From positions 83,105 to 147,104 of the forward strand of contig NZ_JAUNEJ010000006.1 in assembly GCF_030525615.1 (NCBI RefSeq): a DNA stretch of 64,000 nucleotides, read 5' to 3'. The notes beneath the pieces were generated by a model, which had not been told where the DNA came from, ran no database searches, and saw only the letters and a list, made by a program, of their open reading frames with translations. This document shows positions 19,189 to 28,525 of the stretch, piece by piece (the first letter of the stretch is position 1; each line of letters starts with the position of its first letter). A program made the position numbers and the translations under genes. Source of the stretch: Cutibacterium sp. GTDB lineage: Bacteria; Actinomycetota; Actinomycetes; Propionibacteriales; Propionibacteriaceae.

Positions 19189-20735
19189 GCGAACGTCAAC
19201 CCATCCGTCGCGCCCTCGTCTCTGTCTACGACAAGTCTGGTCTTGACCAGTTGGCCAAGGCCCTCATCGACGCCAAAGTCGAGGTTGTCTCGACCGGCTC
19301 TACCGCCAGGGAGTTGGCATCTCACGGAGTGGCGGTGACCGAGGTCAGTGAAGTTACCGGATTCCCGGAGTGCCTCGACGGTCGGGTCAAGACGCTCCAC
19401 CCGAAGATCCACGCCGGAATCCTTGCCGATCGTCGCTTGGAGTCTCACCGCGACCAGCTTTCCGAACTCGACGTCAAGCCTTTCGACCTTGTGGTGTGCA
19501 ACCTTTACCCCTTCTCCGAAACCGTGGCTCGCGGGGGAAATTTCGACGAATGTATTGAGAAGATCGACATCGGTGGACCGTCCATGGTGCGCGCTGCTGC
19601 CAAGAATCATGCCAGCGTCGCCGTTGTCACCAACCCTGACCAGTACGAGGACCTTGCCCGCGCCTTGGCGGAGGGCGGCTACACCGTCGAGGAGCGTCGT
19701 GTCCTGGCGGCCCGGGCTTTCGCCCACACTGCCGCCTACGACGTCGCCGTAGCTACGTGGTTCTCCACCCGCGACGGGGTATGTGCAGACGGGGTGCCGG
19801 CGTTTGTTGGCATGACTGGTGAACTCATCCACCCGCTGCGCTACGGCGAGAACTCTCACCAGGCCGCTGCGGTATACCAAAGCTCGGGCGAGGCCGGTCT
19901 GGCTGGTGCGCGTCAGCTTCATGGTAAAGCCATGAGCTACAACAACTACGTCGACACCAACTCGGCCCGTCGCGCTGCCTTTGACTTTGAGGAGCCGTGC
20001 GTTGCCGTCATCAAACACTCCAACCCGTGTGGTATTGCTACCGGTGCGGACATCGCCGAGGCCCACCGCAAGGCCCATGCTTGTGACTCGCTGAGCGCCT
20101 TTGGCGGCGTCATCGCCACCAACCGCCCGGTCAGCGTCGAGATGGCTGAGCAGGTTGCCGAGATTTTCACTGAGGTCGTTGTCGCTCCCGGGTATGAGGA
20201 AGGAGCTGTGGAGATCTTGTCGCGCAAGAAGAACATCCGCCTGTTGGAGGCTCCTGCTCCCAAGGTGGCTGGCTGGGAGCTGCGCCAGATCGACGGTGGG
20301 TTGCTGGCTATGGAGAGCGACGTTTTTCAGGGCGAGGGCGACGATCCGAGCCGGTGGACCCTTGCTGCCGGTGATGTTGTCGATGACGAGACCCTCGCTG
20401 ATCTGTTCTTCGCGTGGAAGGCCTGCCGATCGGTGAAGTCCAACGCCATCCTGCTGGCTCACGACAAGGCCTCGGTCGGTGTCGGCATGGGCCAGGTCAA
20501 CCGCGTCGATTCCTGCCGTCTAGCTGTGGAGAGGGCCGGTGATCGTGCTGCGGGATCAGTGGCCGCGTCCGACGCCTTCTTCCCCTTCGCTGACGGACCT
20601 CAGGTGCTCATCGACGCCAAGGTGAAGGCCATCGTCGAGCCGGGTGGATCGATCCGTGACGACCAGACCATTGAGGCTTGCCAGAAGGCTGGCGTTCCGC
20701 TCTACTTCACCGGAACGAGACACTTCTTCCACTGA
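19185..20735 (+). CDS. purH: bifunctional AICAR transformylase / IMP cyclohydrolase
   Basis: A 516-residue enzyme for the last two steps of IMP synthesis. The N-terminal cyclohydrolase domain (about 1-200) includes [22 protein letters not shown] and [16 protein letters not shown]. The C-terminal transformylase domain has the catalytic Lys-His pair in [21 protein letters not shown], and the C-terminal [11 protein letters not shown] and [12 protein letters not shown] start overlaps the purN stop by 4 bases. A hairpin-like sequence (about 20789-20818) follows. Confidence 0.97.
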   Translation: MSERQPIRRALVSVYDKSGLDQLAKALIDAKVEVVSTGSTARELASHGVAVTEVSEVTGFPECLDGRVKTLHPKIHAGILADRRLESHRDQLSELDVKPFDLVVCNLYPFSETVARGGNFDECIEKIDIGGPSMVRAAAKNHASVAVVTNPDQYEDLARALAEGGYTVEERRVLAARAFAHTAAYDVAVATWFSTRDGVCADGVPAFVGMTGELIHPLRYGENSHQAAAVYQSSGEAGLAGARQLHGKAMSYNNYVDTNSARRAAFDFEEPCVAVIKHSNPCGIATGADIAEAHRKAHACDSLSAFGGVIATNRPVSVEMAEQVAEIFTEVVVAPGYEEGAVEILSRKKNIRLLEAPAPKVAGWELRQIDGGLLAMESDVFQGEGDDPSRWTLAAGDVVDDETLADLFFAWKACRSVKSNAILLAHDKASVGVGMGQVNRVDSCRLAVERAGDRAAGSVAASDAFFPFADGPQVLIDAKVKAIVEPGGSIRDDQTIEACQKAGVPLYFTGTRHFFH

Positions 20736-20788
20736 TACCCGGCTCAGCGCATTGAGGCGGATACCTCGGACGTGAGGGTAAGACACAC

Positions 20789-20818
20789 GGGGCCTGGACC
20801 ATGACGGTCCGGGTCCCG
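20789..20818 (+). terminator. possible purH terminator hairpin
   Basis: GGGCCTGGACC followed by GGTCCGGGTCCC can pair with one bulge and a G-U pair, about 55 bases after the purH stop. No T run follows. The rest of 20736-20930 shows no gene. Confidence 0.4.
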
Positions 20819-20930
20819 GTAGATCTGTGAGAAGGTTCAGTCGAGCTCGGCTAGTTCCTTAAGCAGGTTCGGTCTACTCACGGCAGTCGGAAAACGAGAG
20901 AGTAATGGGTAAACGGCAAGGGAATTGCTG

Positions 20931-21893
20931 GTGAATGGTGACATGAGGACGTGGGTAGCACTAGGGCGGCAAGCGTTTTCGGTAGTCGCCAGATGGCTGC
21001 GTGATGGGGTTTGCCCCGGTGGCGCTCACTCCCCGTGGATTCCTGCGGACACCCTTGTCGTGCCCTGGTTTTGCTGTCAGACGATGGTCACCCCGTGGCA
21101 ATTGGAGGGGTACCGGGTACGACGGGTGGAGGTGGGAGACGACTTCCTGCTCGACGCTGATTCTTTGGCTGCGGCAACGGCGTCATGTCGTCAGCGCGGT
21201 GAACATCCGGTGGTGTTGAGTTGTGAGACTTTCGGAATTCAACCCAGTTTGGCGCTGGCTGGCGCCCTCGAAGTCATCCGTCGTGACGGCATTCCCGTGG
21301 TCGTCGATCGTACCCACTCCTTCTTAGGCCCTTCGTCCCAGCCTGCCGACGTCGAGGTCGTCAGTACTCGCAAGCTTGCACCCCTGACTGAGGTGGCGTG
21401 GGTTAAAGCCGTCGACGATCTCTCGGGTCTGGTGGGAGTACGGGGCGAAGGGGACGAACTCCTGACAGCAGCGCGGCGGCGGTTCCTGGTTGAACCTGGG
21501 GTGGACACCTTCGAGGTGGCGGAGGACTTGGCCGACGAGTGCTGGACTCCGGTGCCGCCAGATGACGACGCTCGTCGAGCATTCGAAGCCTGTGACATTA
21601 CGGCATACGCACGATTGGTTGAAAAGACGCGGGATGACGTGGTGTCTGGGCTGCCTGAGGCGGTTCATGTCGTCAATCCGAGAGCGTCGTGCGCGGTCGT
21701 CCTCCAGCACCCGGACGCTGCGGAGATCGCTGATCGGTTGCGAGATGTCGGGATCGTTGGTCCGTTGCACTGGGATCGCCCGCGTCACCTGGACGTTGAA
21801 TGGCCAGATGATCTCGTCAGTCTGCCGCCGGTCATGGATGGAAGCACCATTGATCGGGTTGTTGAGGTCGTCACTGTGGTGGTCAACCGGTGA
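20931..21893 (+). CDS. PLP-fold aminotransferase-like protein of unknown function
   Basis: A 320-residue protein I cannot name. The central part ([12 protein letters not shown], then [14 protein letters not shown], then [22 protein letters not shown]) follows the large-domain layout of type I PLP enzymes of the DegT/aminotransferase type: an acidic residue on a beta strand, then S.RK with a lysine where the Schiff-base lysine would be. The usual G-rich loops are weak, so catalytic activity is doubtful. GTG 20931 has AAGGGA at 7 bases; ATG 20943 is an alternative. It sits alone between purH and folD, 58 bases before folD on the same strand, with chromosomal codon use. Confidence 0.55.
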   Translation: MNGDMRTWVALGRQAFSVVARWLRDGVCPGGAHSPWIPADTLVVPWFCCQTMVTPWQLEGYRVRRVEVGDDFLLDADSLAAATASCRQRGEHPVVLSCETFGIQPSLALAGALEVIRRDGIPVVVDRTHSFLGPSSQPADVEVVSTRKLAPLTEVAWVKAVDDLSGLVGVRGEGDELLTAARRRFLVEPGVDTFEVAEDLADECWTPVPPDDDARRAFEACDITAYARLVEKTRDDVVSGLPEAVHVVNPRASCAVVLQHPDAAEIADRLRDVGIVGPLHWDRPRHLDVEWPDDLVSLPPVMDGSTIDRVVEVVTVVVNR

Positions 21894-21951
21894 GGGGCCT
21901 CGTCTCGTGGAAAGATGGGGTGCTGTTGAGATCGTGACACAAGGAGGATCC

Positions 21952-22815
21952 ATGAGCGCTCAGAAACTCGACGGTAAAGCCACGGCTGCCGCCATCAAGT
22001 CCGAGCTTGCCGAACGAGTAGCAGCCCTACGCGACAAAGGAGTTGTTCCGGGGCTGGGGACGGTCCTCGTCGGGGATGATCCCGCGTCTCACCAGTACGT
22101 CGCCGGTAAGCACCGCGACTGCGCTCAGGTAGGGATTGAGTCGATTCGGGTCGATCTTCCTGGTGACGTCACGTCGGAGGAGCTTGCTCAGGAGATTCGC
22201 GGACTCAATGCCAATCCACGTTGCACCGGGTACATCGTCCAGCTGCCGCTACCAGACCATATCGACACTAACTGGGCTCTCAACCTCATTGATCCCGACA
22301 AGGATGCCGACGGTTTGACCCCCGCGTCCTTGGGACGGTTGGTTCTCAATGAGCCGGCTCCGCTGCCGTGCACCCCGCGCGGCATCGTGGAGCTGTTGAC
22401 TCGGCATGGGATTGAGCTGCCGGGAGCCAATGTGTGCGTGGTGGGCCGTGGCACGACGGTTGGTCGTCCGCTGGGATTGCTGCTGACCCGGCGTACCGAG
22501 AACTGCACGGTCACGTTGTGCCACACCGGTACCCGGAATCTCGCTGACCACACCCGTCAGGCGGACATCATCGTCGGTGCGGCAGGATCCCCGGGGCTCA
22601 TTGACGCGAGCATGATTCGTGAGGGAGCCGTACTCGTTGACGTCGGTGTGTCGCGTTCGGCTGAGGGGAAGATCTTGGGCGACTTCGCCGCTGACGTGTG
22701 GGACAAGGCCGCATGGGTTTCGCCCAACCCGGGTGGGGTCGGTCCGATGACCCGCGCCATGTTGCTGTCCAACGTCGTCGACAGGGCCGAAAAGCTCGCA
22801 GCGGATCCTTCATGA
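21952..22815 (+). CDS. folD: methylene-THF dehydrogenase / methenyl-THF cyclohydrolase
   Basis: A 287-residue bifunctional folate enzyme. Catalytic segment: [20 protein letters not shown] (Tyr and Lys of the Y...K pair), then QLPLPDHID, and the NADP loop [30 protein letters not shown] is the conserved C-terminal motif. It supplies 10-formyl-THF to PurN and PurH encoded just upstream. ATG 21952 follows a strong AAGGAGG site; a longer open frame to 21490 overlaps the preceding gene in another frame and is rejected. Its last 4 bases overlap the next gene. Confidence 0.96.
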   Translation: MSAQKLDGKATAAAIKSELAERVAALRDKGVVPGLGTVLVGDDPASHQYVAGKHRDCAQVGIESIRVDLPGDVTSEELAQEIRGLNANPRCTGYIVQLPLPDHIDTNWALNLIDPDKDADGLTPASLGRLVLNEPAPLPCTPRGIVELLTRHGIELPGANVCVVGRGTTVGRPLGLLLTRRTENCTVTLCHTGTRNLADHTRQADIIVGAAGSPGLIDASMIREGAVLVDVGVSRSAEGKILGDFAADVWDKAAWVSPNPGGVGPMTRAMLLSNVVDRAEKLAADPS

Positions 22816-23120
22816 GTCAACAAACAGGTGCTACTCGACGACCCAATGGTCGTTACACCGCGTTAAGGGCACGTCTGGAGTCGTGGTCTGCGCTGACCGT
22901 CTGCTTACTCGGAGTTGCTGCGTCCGCAATTGTCATGGCAACAGGGCACTGGAGACGCGGTGCGATGATCTTCGCTGTTTCGGTGCTGCTGGCCGGATTA
23001 TTGAGGGCGGTGCTACCCGACCAGCTTGCCGGAGTGTTGGCGGTACGGGCGCGATGGGTGGATTCGCTGCTTCTGCTGGGCTTGGGGACCTTCATGGTTA
23101 TCGTCATCTTGACCAGGTGA
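22812..23120 (+). CDS. DUF3017-type small membrane protein
   Basis: A 102-residue protein with three hydrophobic segments (about 27-44, 50-66, 80-101) separated by short basic loops ([15 protein letters not shown]). The pattern and location directly behind folD match the actinobacterial DUF3017 family, whose function is unknown. The ATG overlaps the folD stop (ATGA), so it is translationally coupled to folD. Its stop codon lies inside a 15-bp tandem duplication. Confidence 0.75.
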   Translation: MSQQTGATRRPNGRYTALRARLESWSALTVCLLGVAASAIVMATGHWRRGAMIFAVSVLLAGLLRAVLPDQLAGVLAVRARWVDSLLLLGLGTFMVIVILTR

Positions 23121-23137
23121 CTCTTGACCAGGTGACG
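23108..23137. repeat. 15-bp tandem duplication across a stop codon
   Basis: CTTGACCAGGTGACT (23108-23122) is followed by CTTGACCAGGTGACG (23123-23137), 14 of 15 identical. The first copy contains the TGA stop of the DUF3017 gene. Confidence 0.85.
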
Positions 23138-23231
23138 ATTCGGGCAGTCCGCAGCCCTGTTCGGTGTCTTTGGAAACCATTTCCCGGTGTCTGAGTCGTC
23201 TGGCGGATATCGGTTGTCGTGCGGTAGTTGC

Positions 23232-23261
23232 GCTGAGTGTTGACGCTCAGATGTCGTTTTA
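23232..23261 (+). terminator. possible folD-DUF3017 terminator
   Basis: CTGAGTG (23233-23239) pairs with CGCTCAG (23244-23250) over a 4-base loop, with a TTTT run at 23257-23260. Confidence 0.4.
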
Positions 23262-23293
23262 GCTGGGCCGTTGCCGGTGTTACGCCAGGATCG

Positions 23294-23327
23294 CGCACCT
23301 GCACCGTGTAAACCTGGCGCAGGTGCG
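23294..23327. repeat. 9-bp inverted repeat after the aldehyde dehydrogenase gene
   Basis: CGCACCTGC (23294-23302) and GCAGGTGCG (23319-23327) are exact inverted copies, 46 bases beyond the stop of the leftward gene. It may act as its terminator. A related TGGCGCA..TGC direct repeat (about 23315 and 23335) partly overlaps. Confidence 0.5.
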
Positions 23328-23372
23328 TAATATTTGGCGCAACTGCATAAGACCTCGGGTATATAGCTCGGC

Positions 23373-24728
23373 TCAGTGTGCGTCGAGGACGCAACGACGC
23401 CGACGGGCGAAGCTGCGGGCAGAGGTCAGCCCCTCTCCGGTCGGTCCGGCGATGGTAAAGGTCGCAAATCCCTCCCCATTGATGCCGATACCGGCAAATG
23501 ATGGCCCGTTCTTGACGAAAATCGTCGTCTGAATGCGTCGAGCCATAAGGTCGAGCCGTGAGACATCCCGGGAGTGCATGATCGCGGTGTGACGGTTCCC
23601 GTGTTCTAGCTCCACTGCCAGATCAATGGCGGTGAGGTAATCAGTGACGGGTACCACCGGGACGACCGGCATGAGCATTTCGACTTGGACGAAGGGGTCC
23701 AGCGGGTCGGTGACCATGGTGATGAGCCGGGTATCTTGTTCGGGTTCGATACCGGCGGCACGCAGAATCTTCTGAGCGTCTTGGCCAACCCAAGCGGTGT
23801 TGGGCTTCGTGCCAGACCGGTTGAGCAGCAGAGATCGCAATTGTGCAAGATCCTCCGGATCACTGATGACTTGGGCGCCATTGGCTTTCAGTGCGGCCAT
23901 GAACTCCGGCAGCACGGAGGCGACGACGATCATCTCCTTCTCAGCGGTGCACGGTAGGTTGTTGTCGAAGCTGGCTCCCTGCACTATGTCAGCTGCCGCT
24001 TTGGCGATGTTGGCGGTTTCGTCGACGACGACGGGCGGGTTACCCGATCCCGCGCCGATGGCTTTCTTGCCGCTCGACAGCACCATGTTGACAATCTGTG
24101 GGCCGCCGGTGGCTACCAACATCGCGATGTCCGGGTGACTGATGAGCTGCTTGGTCGTCTCGGGAGTCGGTTTTGCGATAAGGGTGATGAGGTTGGCGGG
24201 GGCACCGGCCGCTATCATCGCGCGGTTGAGGATGTCGACCAGCCAGGTGCTGAGGAGTCGAGCCCTGGGATGGGGGCTGAAGACGACGGTGTTACCTGCC
24301 GAGAGCATTCCGATCGTGTTGCAAATGATGGTTTCGGTGGGGTTGGTTGTCGGGGTGATGGCGCCGATGACTCCGTAGGGGGAGTACTCGAGGGTGGTCA
24401 GCCCGTCGTCACCTTGATGAGCCTCCATGACGAGGTCCTCGACTCCCGGGGTGCGAGTGGCGGCGTAGAGATTCTTGAGCACCTTGTGATGAGCATTTCC
24501 CATCTTGGTTTCCTCGACGGCTGCGGCACCCATGTACTCCAGCCGCTCCTGCTGGCTTGCAGCCGCACGGACGGCGTCGACAAAGGCGCGACGTTGTGCT
24601 AGGGAGCATTCCGAGAAAGCGATGAAGGCTCTACGGGCCACGCCCACCGCTGAGTTCACGTCATTGAAGACTCCCTCGAGTTCCTCGACGTTAGGTTCGG
24701 TGACGGGGCGGTTAGCTGTGATGGTCAT
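23373..24728 (-). CDS. CoA-acylating aldehyde dehydrogenase (EutE/PduP-like)
   Basis: A 451-residue aldehyde dehydrogenase. VEETKMGNAHHKVLKN, YSPYGVIGAITPTTNPTE and AGNTVVFSPHPRA belong to the acylating (EutE/PduP/AdhE N-domain) branch; the nucleophile is in the motif DNNLPCTAEKE. It would oxidise acetaldehyde or propionaldehyde to the acyl-CoA with NAD and CoA. The usual N-terminal encapsulation peptide is not obvious and no microcompartment shell genes are near, so this looks like a free cytosolic enzyme. ATG 24728 follows AAGGAG; an in-frame extension to 24911 is rejected. The C-terminal RSFARRRRCVLDAH is unusually basic. Confidence 0.88.
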   Translation of the reverse strand: MTITANRPVTEPNVEELEGVFNDVNSAVGVARRAFIAFSECSLAQRRAFVDAVRAAASQQERLEYMGAAAVEETKMGNAHHKVLKNLYAATRTPGVEDLVMEAHQGDDGLTTLEYSPYGVIGAITPTTNPTETIICNTIGMLSAGNTVVFSPHPRARLLSTWLVDILNRAMIAAGAPANLITLIAKPTPETTKQLISHPDIAMLVATGGPQIVNMVLSSGKKAIGAGSGNPPVVVDETANIAKAAADIVQGASFDNNLPCTAEKEMIVVASVLPEFMAALKANGAQVISDPEDLAQLRSLLLNRSGTKPNTAWVGQDAQKILRAAGIEPEQDTRLITMVTDPLDPFVQVEMLMPVVPVVPVTDYLTAIDLAVELEHGNRHTAIMHSRDVSRLDLMARRIQTTIFVKNGPSFAGIGINGEGFATFTIAGPTGEGLTSARSFARRRRCVLDAH

Positions 24729-24819
24729 AATTGCTGGCTCCTTCGGGTGCGGATTCCTGGGGGAGATCCGCCTCTTTGCGGTGGACCTCAGGACATCTGA
24801 TGTAGCGACCATAAGAATG

Positions 24820-24834
24820 ACGAATCTTGTTCGT
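24820..24834. promoter_or_regulatory. candidate operator upstream of the aldehyde dehydrogenase gene
   Basis: ACGAA-TCTTG-TTCGT is an exact 5-5-5 inverted repeat about 92 bases before the start codon. A related half (ACGAAGAACAG) follows at 24845. The spacing suits a repressor or activator site; the regulator is unknown. Confidence 0.4.
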
Positions 24835-25052
24835 CTAGGGCTAAACGAAGAACAGGCCCGAAGTGCAGCTGAGGTAAACCTGCGTGTGCACCGATGTGCA
24901 TGACGAAACAAAGGTAACGTGTGGGATTTATCACCGCTATCTTGAGGTCAAGAGGCTTCTAAAACCGCGTTATATCAGGGTTGCAAGCAGAAATGCACAC
25001 ACTGCTAATGGTGTAAACCACTGCACACTTGTGCGGCTCATCACAAACGAGA

Positions 25053-25217
25053 GTGTGGGGTGGTTGATGGTGTGGCGGTGCTGGGAGTGGCCTGGAACAC
25101 CGTAAATGGCCGTCGGCCGCCGCCTACTGATTAACGATCCAACTCGCCTCGATGGCGTCACTGCGATCGGGGCTGGGCGAACACGTGTGGTCCAACACCG
25201 CTACAGCCGGCAGGTAT
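25053..25217 (+). pseudogene. ISL3-family transposase fragment
   Basis: Conceptual translation across frames gives VAVLGVAWNTVNGRR, then LLINDPTRLDGVTAIG, then GEHVWSNTATAGRYVIV. These correspond to the helix-turn-helix and first catalytic segment (DGV..IGVDEH) of ISL3 transposases. At least two frame changes and stops separate them. The fragment ends abruptly where an IS481-like tail begins. Confidence 0.65.
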
Positions 25218-25222
25218 GTCAT

Positions 25223-25315
25223 CGTGATTATCGGCCCCACACCGCCCGCCGAGACCAGCCACCCGCCTCGTTACTCCCCGCAGGCGTAAGCAACGTCATG
25301 CGTAACTACAGCTAA
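25223..25315 (+). pseudogene. IS481-family transposase C-terminal fragment
   Basis: The plus frame reads RDYRPHTARRDQPPASL and ends SNVMRNYS before TAA (25313-25315). This is the same C-terminus found at the ends of the two larger IS481 remnants near 31.5 and 36.2 kb (HRPHTA..DQPP; NVMRNYN). It is joined directly to the ISL3 fragment upstream, so the two are a deletion or recombination chimera. Confidence 0.7.
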
Positions 25316-25406
25316 TAGTGTCAGCCACTGCAGACTTGTGTACAACTGTCAGGAGGACGGCAATCGTCACACAATGCCCTCAAACAGGTGTCATGACACG
25401 CAAAAC

Positions 25407-25434
25407 GGGCCCGGAAACCTTGGTTTCCGGGCCC
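25407..25434 (-). terminator. duplicated mdh terminator
   Basis: A perfect 13-bp stem, GGGCCCGGAAACC with GGTTTCCGGGCCC, with a 2-base centre (TT). Same element as at 38030-38057. Confidence 0.75.
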
Positions 25435-25447
25435 ATTCGTCACAGGA

Positions 25448-25802
25448 TCAGATGAGGCCGAGTTCCTTGGCGGAGGCGTCGATCTTGGCGCGCGAGAAGT
25501 CGTCGATCTCGAGACCCTGAACGATGTCGACTTTGCCGTTTTTGATGGTGACGGGGAAGGAGGAGATGAGGCCCTCAGGTACTCCGTAGGAGCCGTCGGA
25601 CGGGATGGCCATGGACACCCAGTCACCCTCGGGGGTGGAGTTCATCCAGTCACGCATACACTCAACGGTGGCATTCGCGGCGGAGGCAGCGGAGGAGGCA
25701 CCGCGGGCGTCGATAATGGCTGCGCCGCGTTTGGCGACCGTTGGGATGAATTCGTTTTCGATCCACGCCTCGTCCACCAGATCGGCAGCCTTCTGGCCTG
25801 CG
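25448..25802 (-). pseudogene. mdh: 3' fragment of malate dehydrogenase gene
   Basis: Encodes only the last 118 or so residues of malate dehydrogenase, from [18 protein letters not shown] to KELGLI. Compared with the intact gene at 38071-39054 it has lost ten residues (30 bp) near the C-terminus, between two GAGTTC-T-T repeats, and shows N for D and D for N changes. The catalytic N-terminal domain is absent. An ATG 20 bases into foreign sequence gives an open 124-codon frame, but this cannot be an active enzyme. It marks the left edge of the island. Confidence 0.93.
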
Positions 25803-25948
25803 CCAGGCTCCTGGTTAGTCAATGGTCACACCGGTTCAACAACCACCATCCTCACTCCTCGCTGGGCTACCAAGCCCCCAACGAGTACGCTAAACAATGG
25901 AAGAAAAGAACACAGTCAACACCTAAGTCGACTGGACCTAATTCCTAG
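25803..25948 (+). pseudogene. IS3-family transposase (OrfB) C-terminal fragment
   Basis: The plus frame reads [20 protein letters not shown] and ends TPKSTGPNS before TAG (25946-25948). The WFN..RPHSSLGY.(S/T)P..Y pattern is the classic end of IS3-group integrase-type transposases. It abuts the mdh duplicate exactly at 25802/25803, suggesting the IS took part in forming the junction. The catalytic DDE part is missing. Confidence 0.8.
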
Positions 25949-26083
25949 ACCACTCCAGAGCGTGTCAAGAGCGAATGGGTGAGGGGTAAGTATGACGGGC
26001 TTGACACCCCACTGATTATGAGCCTCTTCGTGGCAAGTGGTCGCCTGCCATTAAACAACTATTTGTTTCTACAAGGAGGAATC

Positions 26084-28525
26084 ATGGCAGATCAAATGGT
26101 ATTGAAAACACAGTAATGGTTGAACGATACCTATAAAGACAATAGCGGGTTCGGATCAGTAGAAGAGACCGGCCAGACGGGATGGGACACCATCTACGGG
26201 TTGATTCGTGCCCTGCAGATCGAGCTGGGGATCACCGATACCGCGAATAACTTCGGTGAGGGTACGCAATCGCGTTTCAAAAGCCGTTGGCCAAACGGTA
26301 TCACAAAAAGGGACACAAACAATAACATTTACGGAATTATTCAAGGTGCCCTATGGTGTAAAGGATACCCAGCGGAATATGGTGGAATTACGGCACAATT
26401 CACCGACAACGTGGCTGATTCTATTATTCAGCTCAAACAAGACATCGGCTTGAGAGAGACGAGTTCAACGATTGACCTTGAACTGATGATGGCGTTACTA
26501 TCCATGAAGCAGTTTAAACTATTGTCTGCTTATGGCGGAAAAACAGCGATCCGCACCGCCCAACAGACAATTAACCGCAGATAAAAACGCTACACGGGTA
26601 TAATTCCGACTGACGGTTTGTATGGACGTGAAATGAGCACAGCCCTGATCCAAGTCCTACAAGCTATCGAAGGATTCACCCCGGCTGAAGCGACCGGTAA
26701 TTTCGGCGATGGAACCAGGTCCCGCCTGCAAACCATTAGTAGCGGTACCAGTGAGTGGGTATGGCTTGCCAGCGTGGCACTACTATGCAACGGATACTCT
26801 ACCGAACCGGTGTCAACATGGAATGACGCGCTTGCCACTCTCCTACGACGTTTCCAATCGGCATATGCCATCCCCGTCACAGGAGCTGCTGATCCGACTA
26901 CCTGGATGAGCCTACTCACCTTTAAAGGAGACCCGAACCGTGCCTGTATAGCCTGTGACACCCGGTTTGAGATCACCGATGAGCTTGCTGAGCATCTGAA
27001 AGCTGATGGCTATCAGATCGTAGGACGGTACTTGTCTGAACCTGGACAGGAAAGCTTGCTGGAAGATGACTATTTCAAAGCGCTACGCACCGGTGAGTTG
27101 GAGCGAATCGTTCGTCATGGGTTGAAATACTTTCCTATTTTCCAAGAATACTCAACCAAATTAAGGTATTTCACACCGGAAACCGGTGCGCGTCACGCAA
27201 AAGAAGCCCAAGCGACAGCCCAGCGTCTTGGAATTCCTTCAACGGTGATCTATTTTGCGGTCGACTATGACGCTACAGATCCTGAAATCGATAGCAATAT
27301 GATCCCTTACTTCCGAGCAGTCTCTGAGAATTTAGGAGGTGGATATCGGGTCGGCATATACGCCTCACGCAATATTTGCACACGCATAGCTCAAGGAGGA
27401 TACTCGGTTGCGTCGTTCGTGTCCGACATGTCCACGGGATTCTCAGGCAACCTCGGCTTTCCAATCCCAGACAATTGGGCCTTCGACCAATTCCACGAAA
27501 TCAGCGGATACCGAGAGAAGTGGGATCTCGACCGAGTCGCTTACTCGGGAAGAGTTTCGGCTGTATCAACTGTCAAAAAAGCTGCAGCTGAATACTCGTC
27601 AATCTCACTTATTGACCTTATTGAAGCCCTTGAAAATAGATTTGACGAAATGCGCAGCATCTACGCGGATTACGGATTCGGCACCGATACTAGACCTGCA
27701 GAAGAAGGAACCATCAAACGACTACGAGTACCCACGTGGCACTGTATCCTCAATCACTTGGCGAAATCTTATCTTAAGGACGGGGTGCGCTGGGCGCTGT
27801 CAGTTGAACCTTCCCGGAAAGCTGACGCTTCACGTCTTGAGTCAGATCCCATCGCTTCTGAAATTATCGCCGCTTTGAACAAGTGGATTGATGATGAACC
27901 GGAATTATGGCAAGATCCATATGGAGGCAGTGTTGATGTTGCGCATATGACAGTTACAACACTCGGCTACGTAAACATGAATCCATTAGTTGCAGATAAA
28001 TGGACAGGTTGGGCTGGAGATTTAGCATCGGCGTTAGGCTACATTCAGAAAATAGTTGATATGAACCCAAACTCAGATCCATCAGAAATCGCGAAAGCCC
28101 TTGTAGGCCAGGGAGATGATTATAAATCCCATGAGGGGCTTCAAGGTTTGAAATTACCCGATGTACTACGGAATAACTGCAACTACTCCGACCTTTGTAG
28201 TGACGGCGATGCTATTTCGTTCGCAGCTATCCTAGAGGACGCTGTTAACATCAATACACATCTTCTTTCGCAGACTATGCGCGGATACTACTACAATCCC
28301 GTAGTACTATCACGACGGTTTAAGAGAATTTCAGAAAGCGTCGGTGCAAATGATCTTGAATCTGCTAAGAAAAAGTTCTATTCAGAGATAGATGGCAACC
28401 TGGATAATAGATATGTTGGTGTGCTCACAGACGGCTACGATGGTGCGACAGGGTACTCAGAGGCGGAGATATCTCAGTCTGTTAAACAAGCGGCTTGCGA
28501 TGCGCTTGCTGAATTTATTTACTAG
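26084..28525 (+). pseudogene. DUF1906 glycoside-hydrolase-like lysin gene with two in-frame TAA codons
   Basis: A strong AAGGAGGA site precedes ATG 26084 and the same frame stays open to 28525 (813 codons), except for TAA at 26114-26116 (after VLKTQ) and TAA at 26582-26584 (after INRR). On both sides the sense continues as expected (KTQ-WLNDTYKDN; NRR-KRYTGIIPTDGLYG). Domains in order: a repeat-like helical peptidoglycan-binding region (about 1-300, with two copies of the GL.R(A/E)..IELG/LQ..EG pattern), then a DUF1906 TIM-barrel domain (about 300-500: GRYLSEPGQESLL, YFAVDYDATDPEID, VGIYASRN), and a long C-terminal region of unknown function. The last part alone can be made from a start at 26618 (635 aa). 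Base composition is more AT-rich than the flanking chromosome. It is either a decaying gene or one split into restarted pieces. Confidence 0.75.

Larger units (their letters stand above)
25407..25802. repeat. left direct repeat: duplicated 3' end of mdh
   Basis: Nearly identical to 38030-38455, which is the terminator and 3' part of the intact mdh. It differs by a 30-bp deletion near the stop codon, a loop change in the terminator (TT against AA) and a few point changes. Both copies have the same orientation and bracket 12.2 kb of accessory DNA. Confidence 0.95.

Noticed and set aside
18951..20462. 503-codon frame antisense to purN and purH
   Set aside because: No domain, no ribosome site, fully overlapped by two well identified genes.
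25448..25822. A second malate dehydrogenase gene
   Set aside because: Only the C-terminal third is present, with a 30-bp loss; the NAD-binding and catalytic residues are missing.
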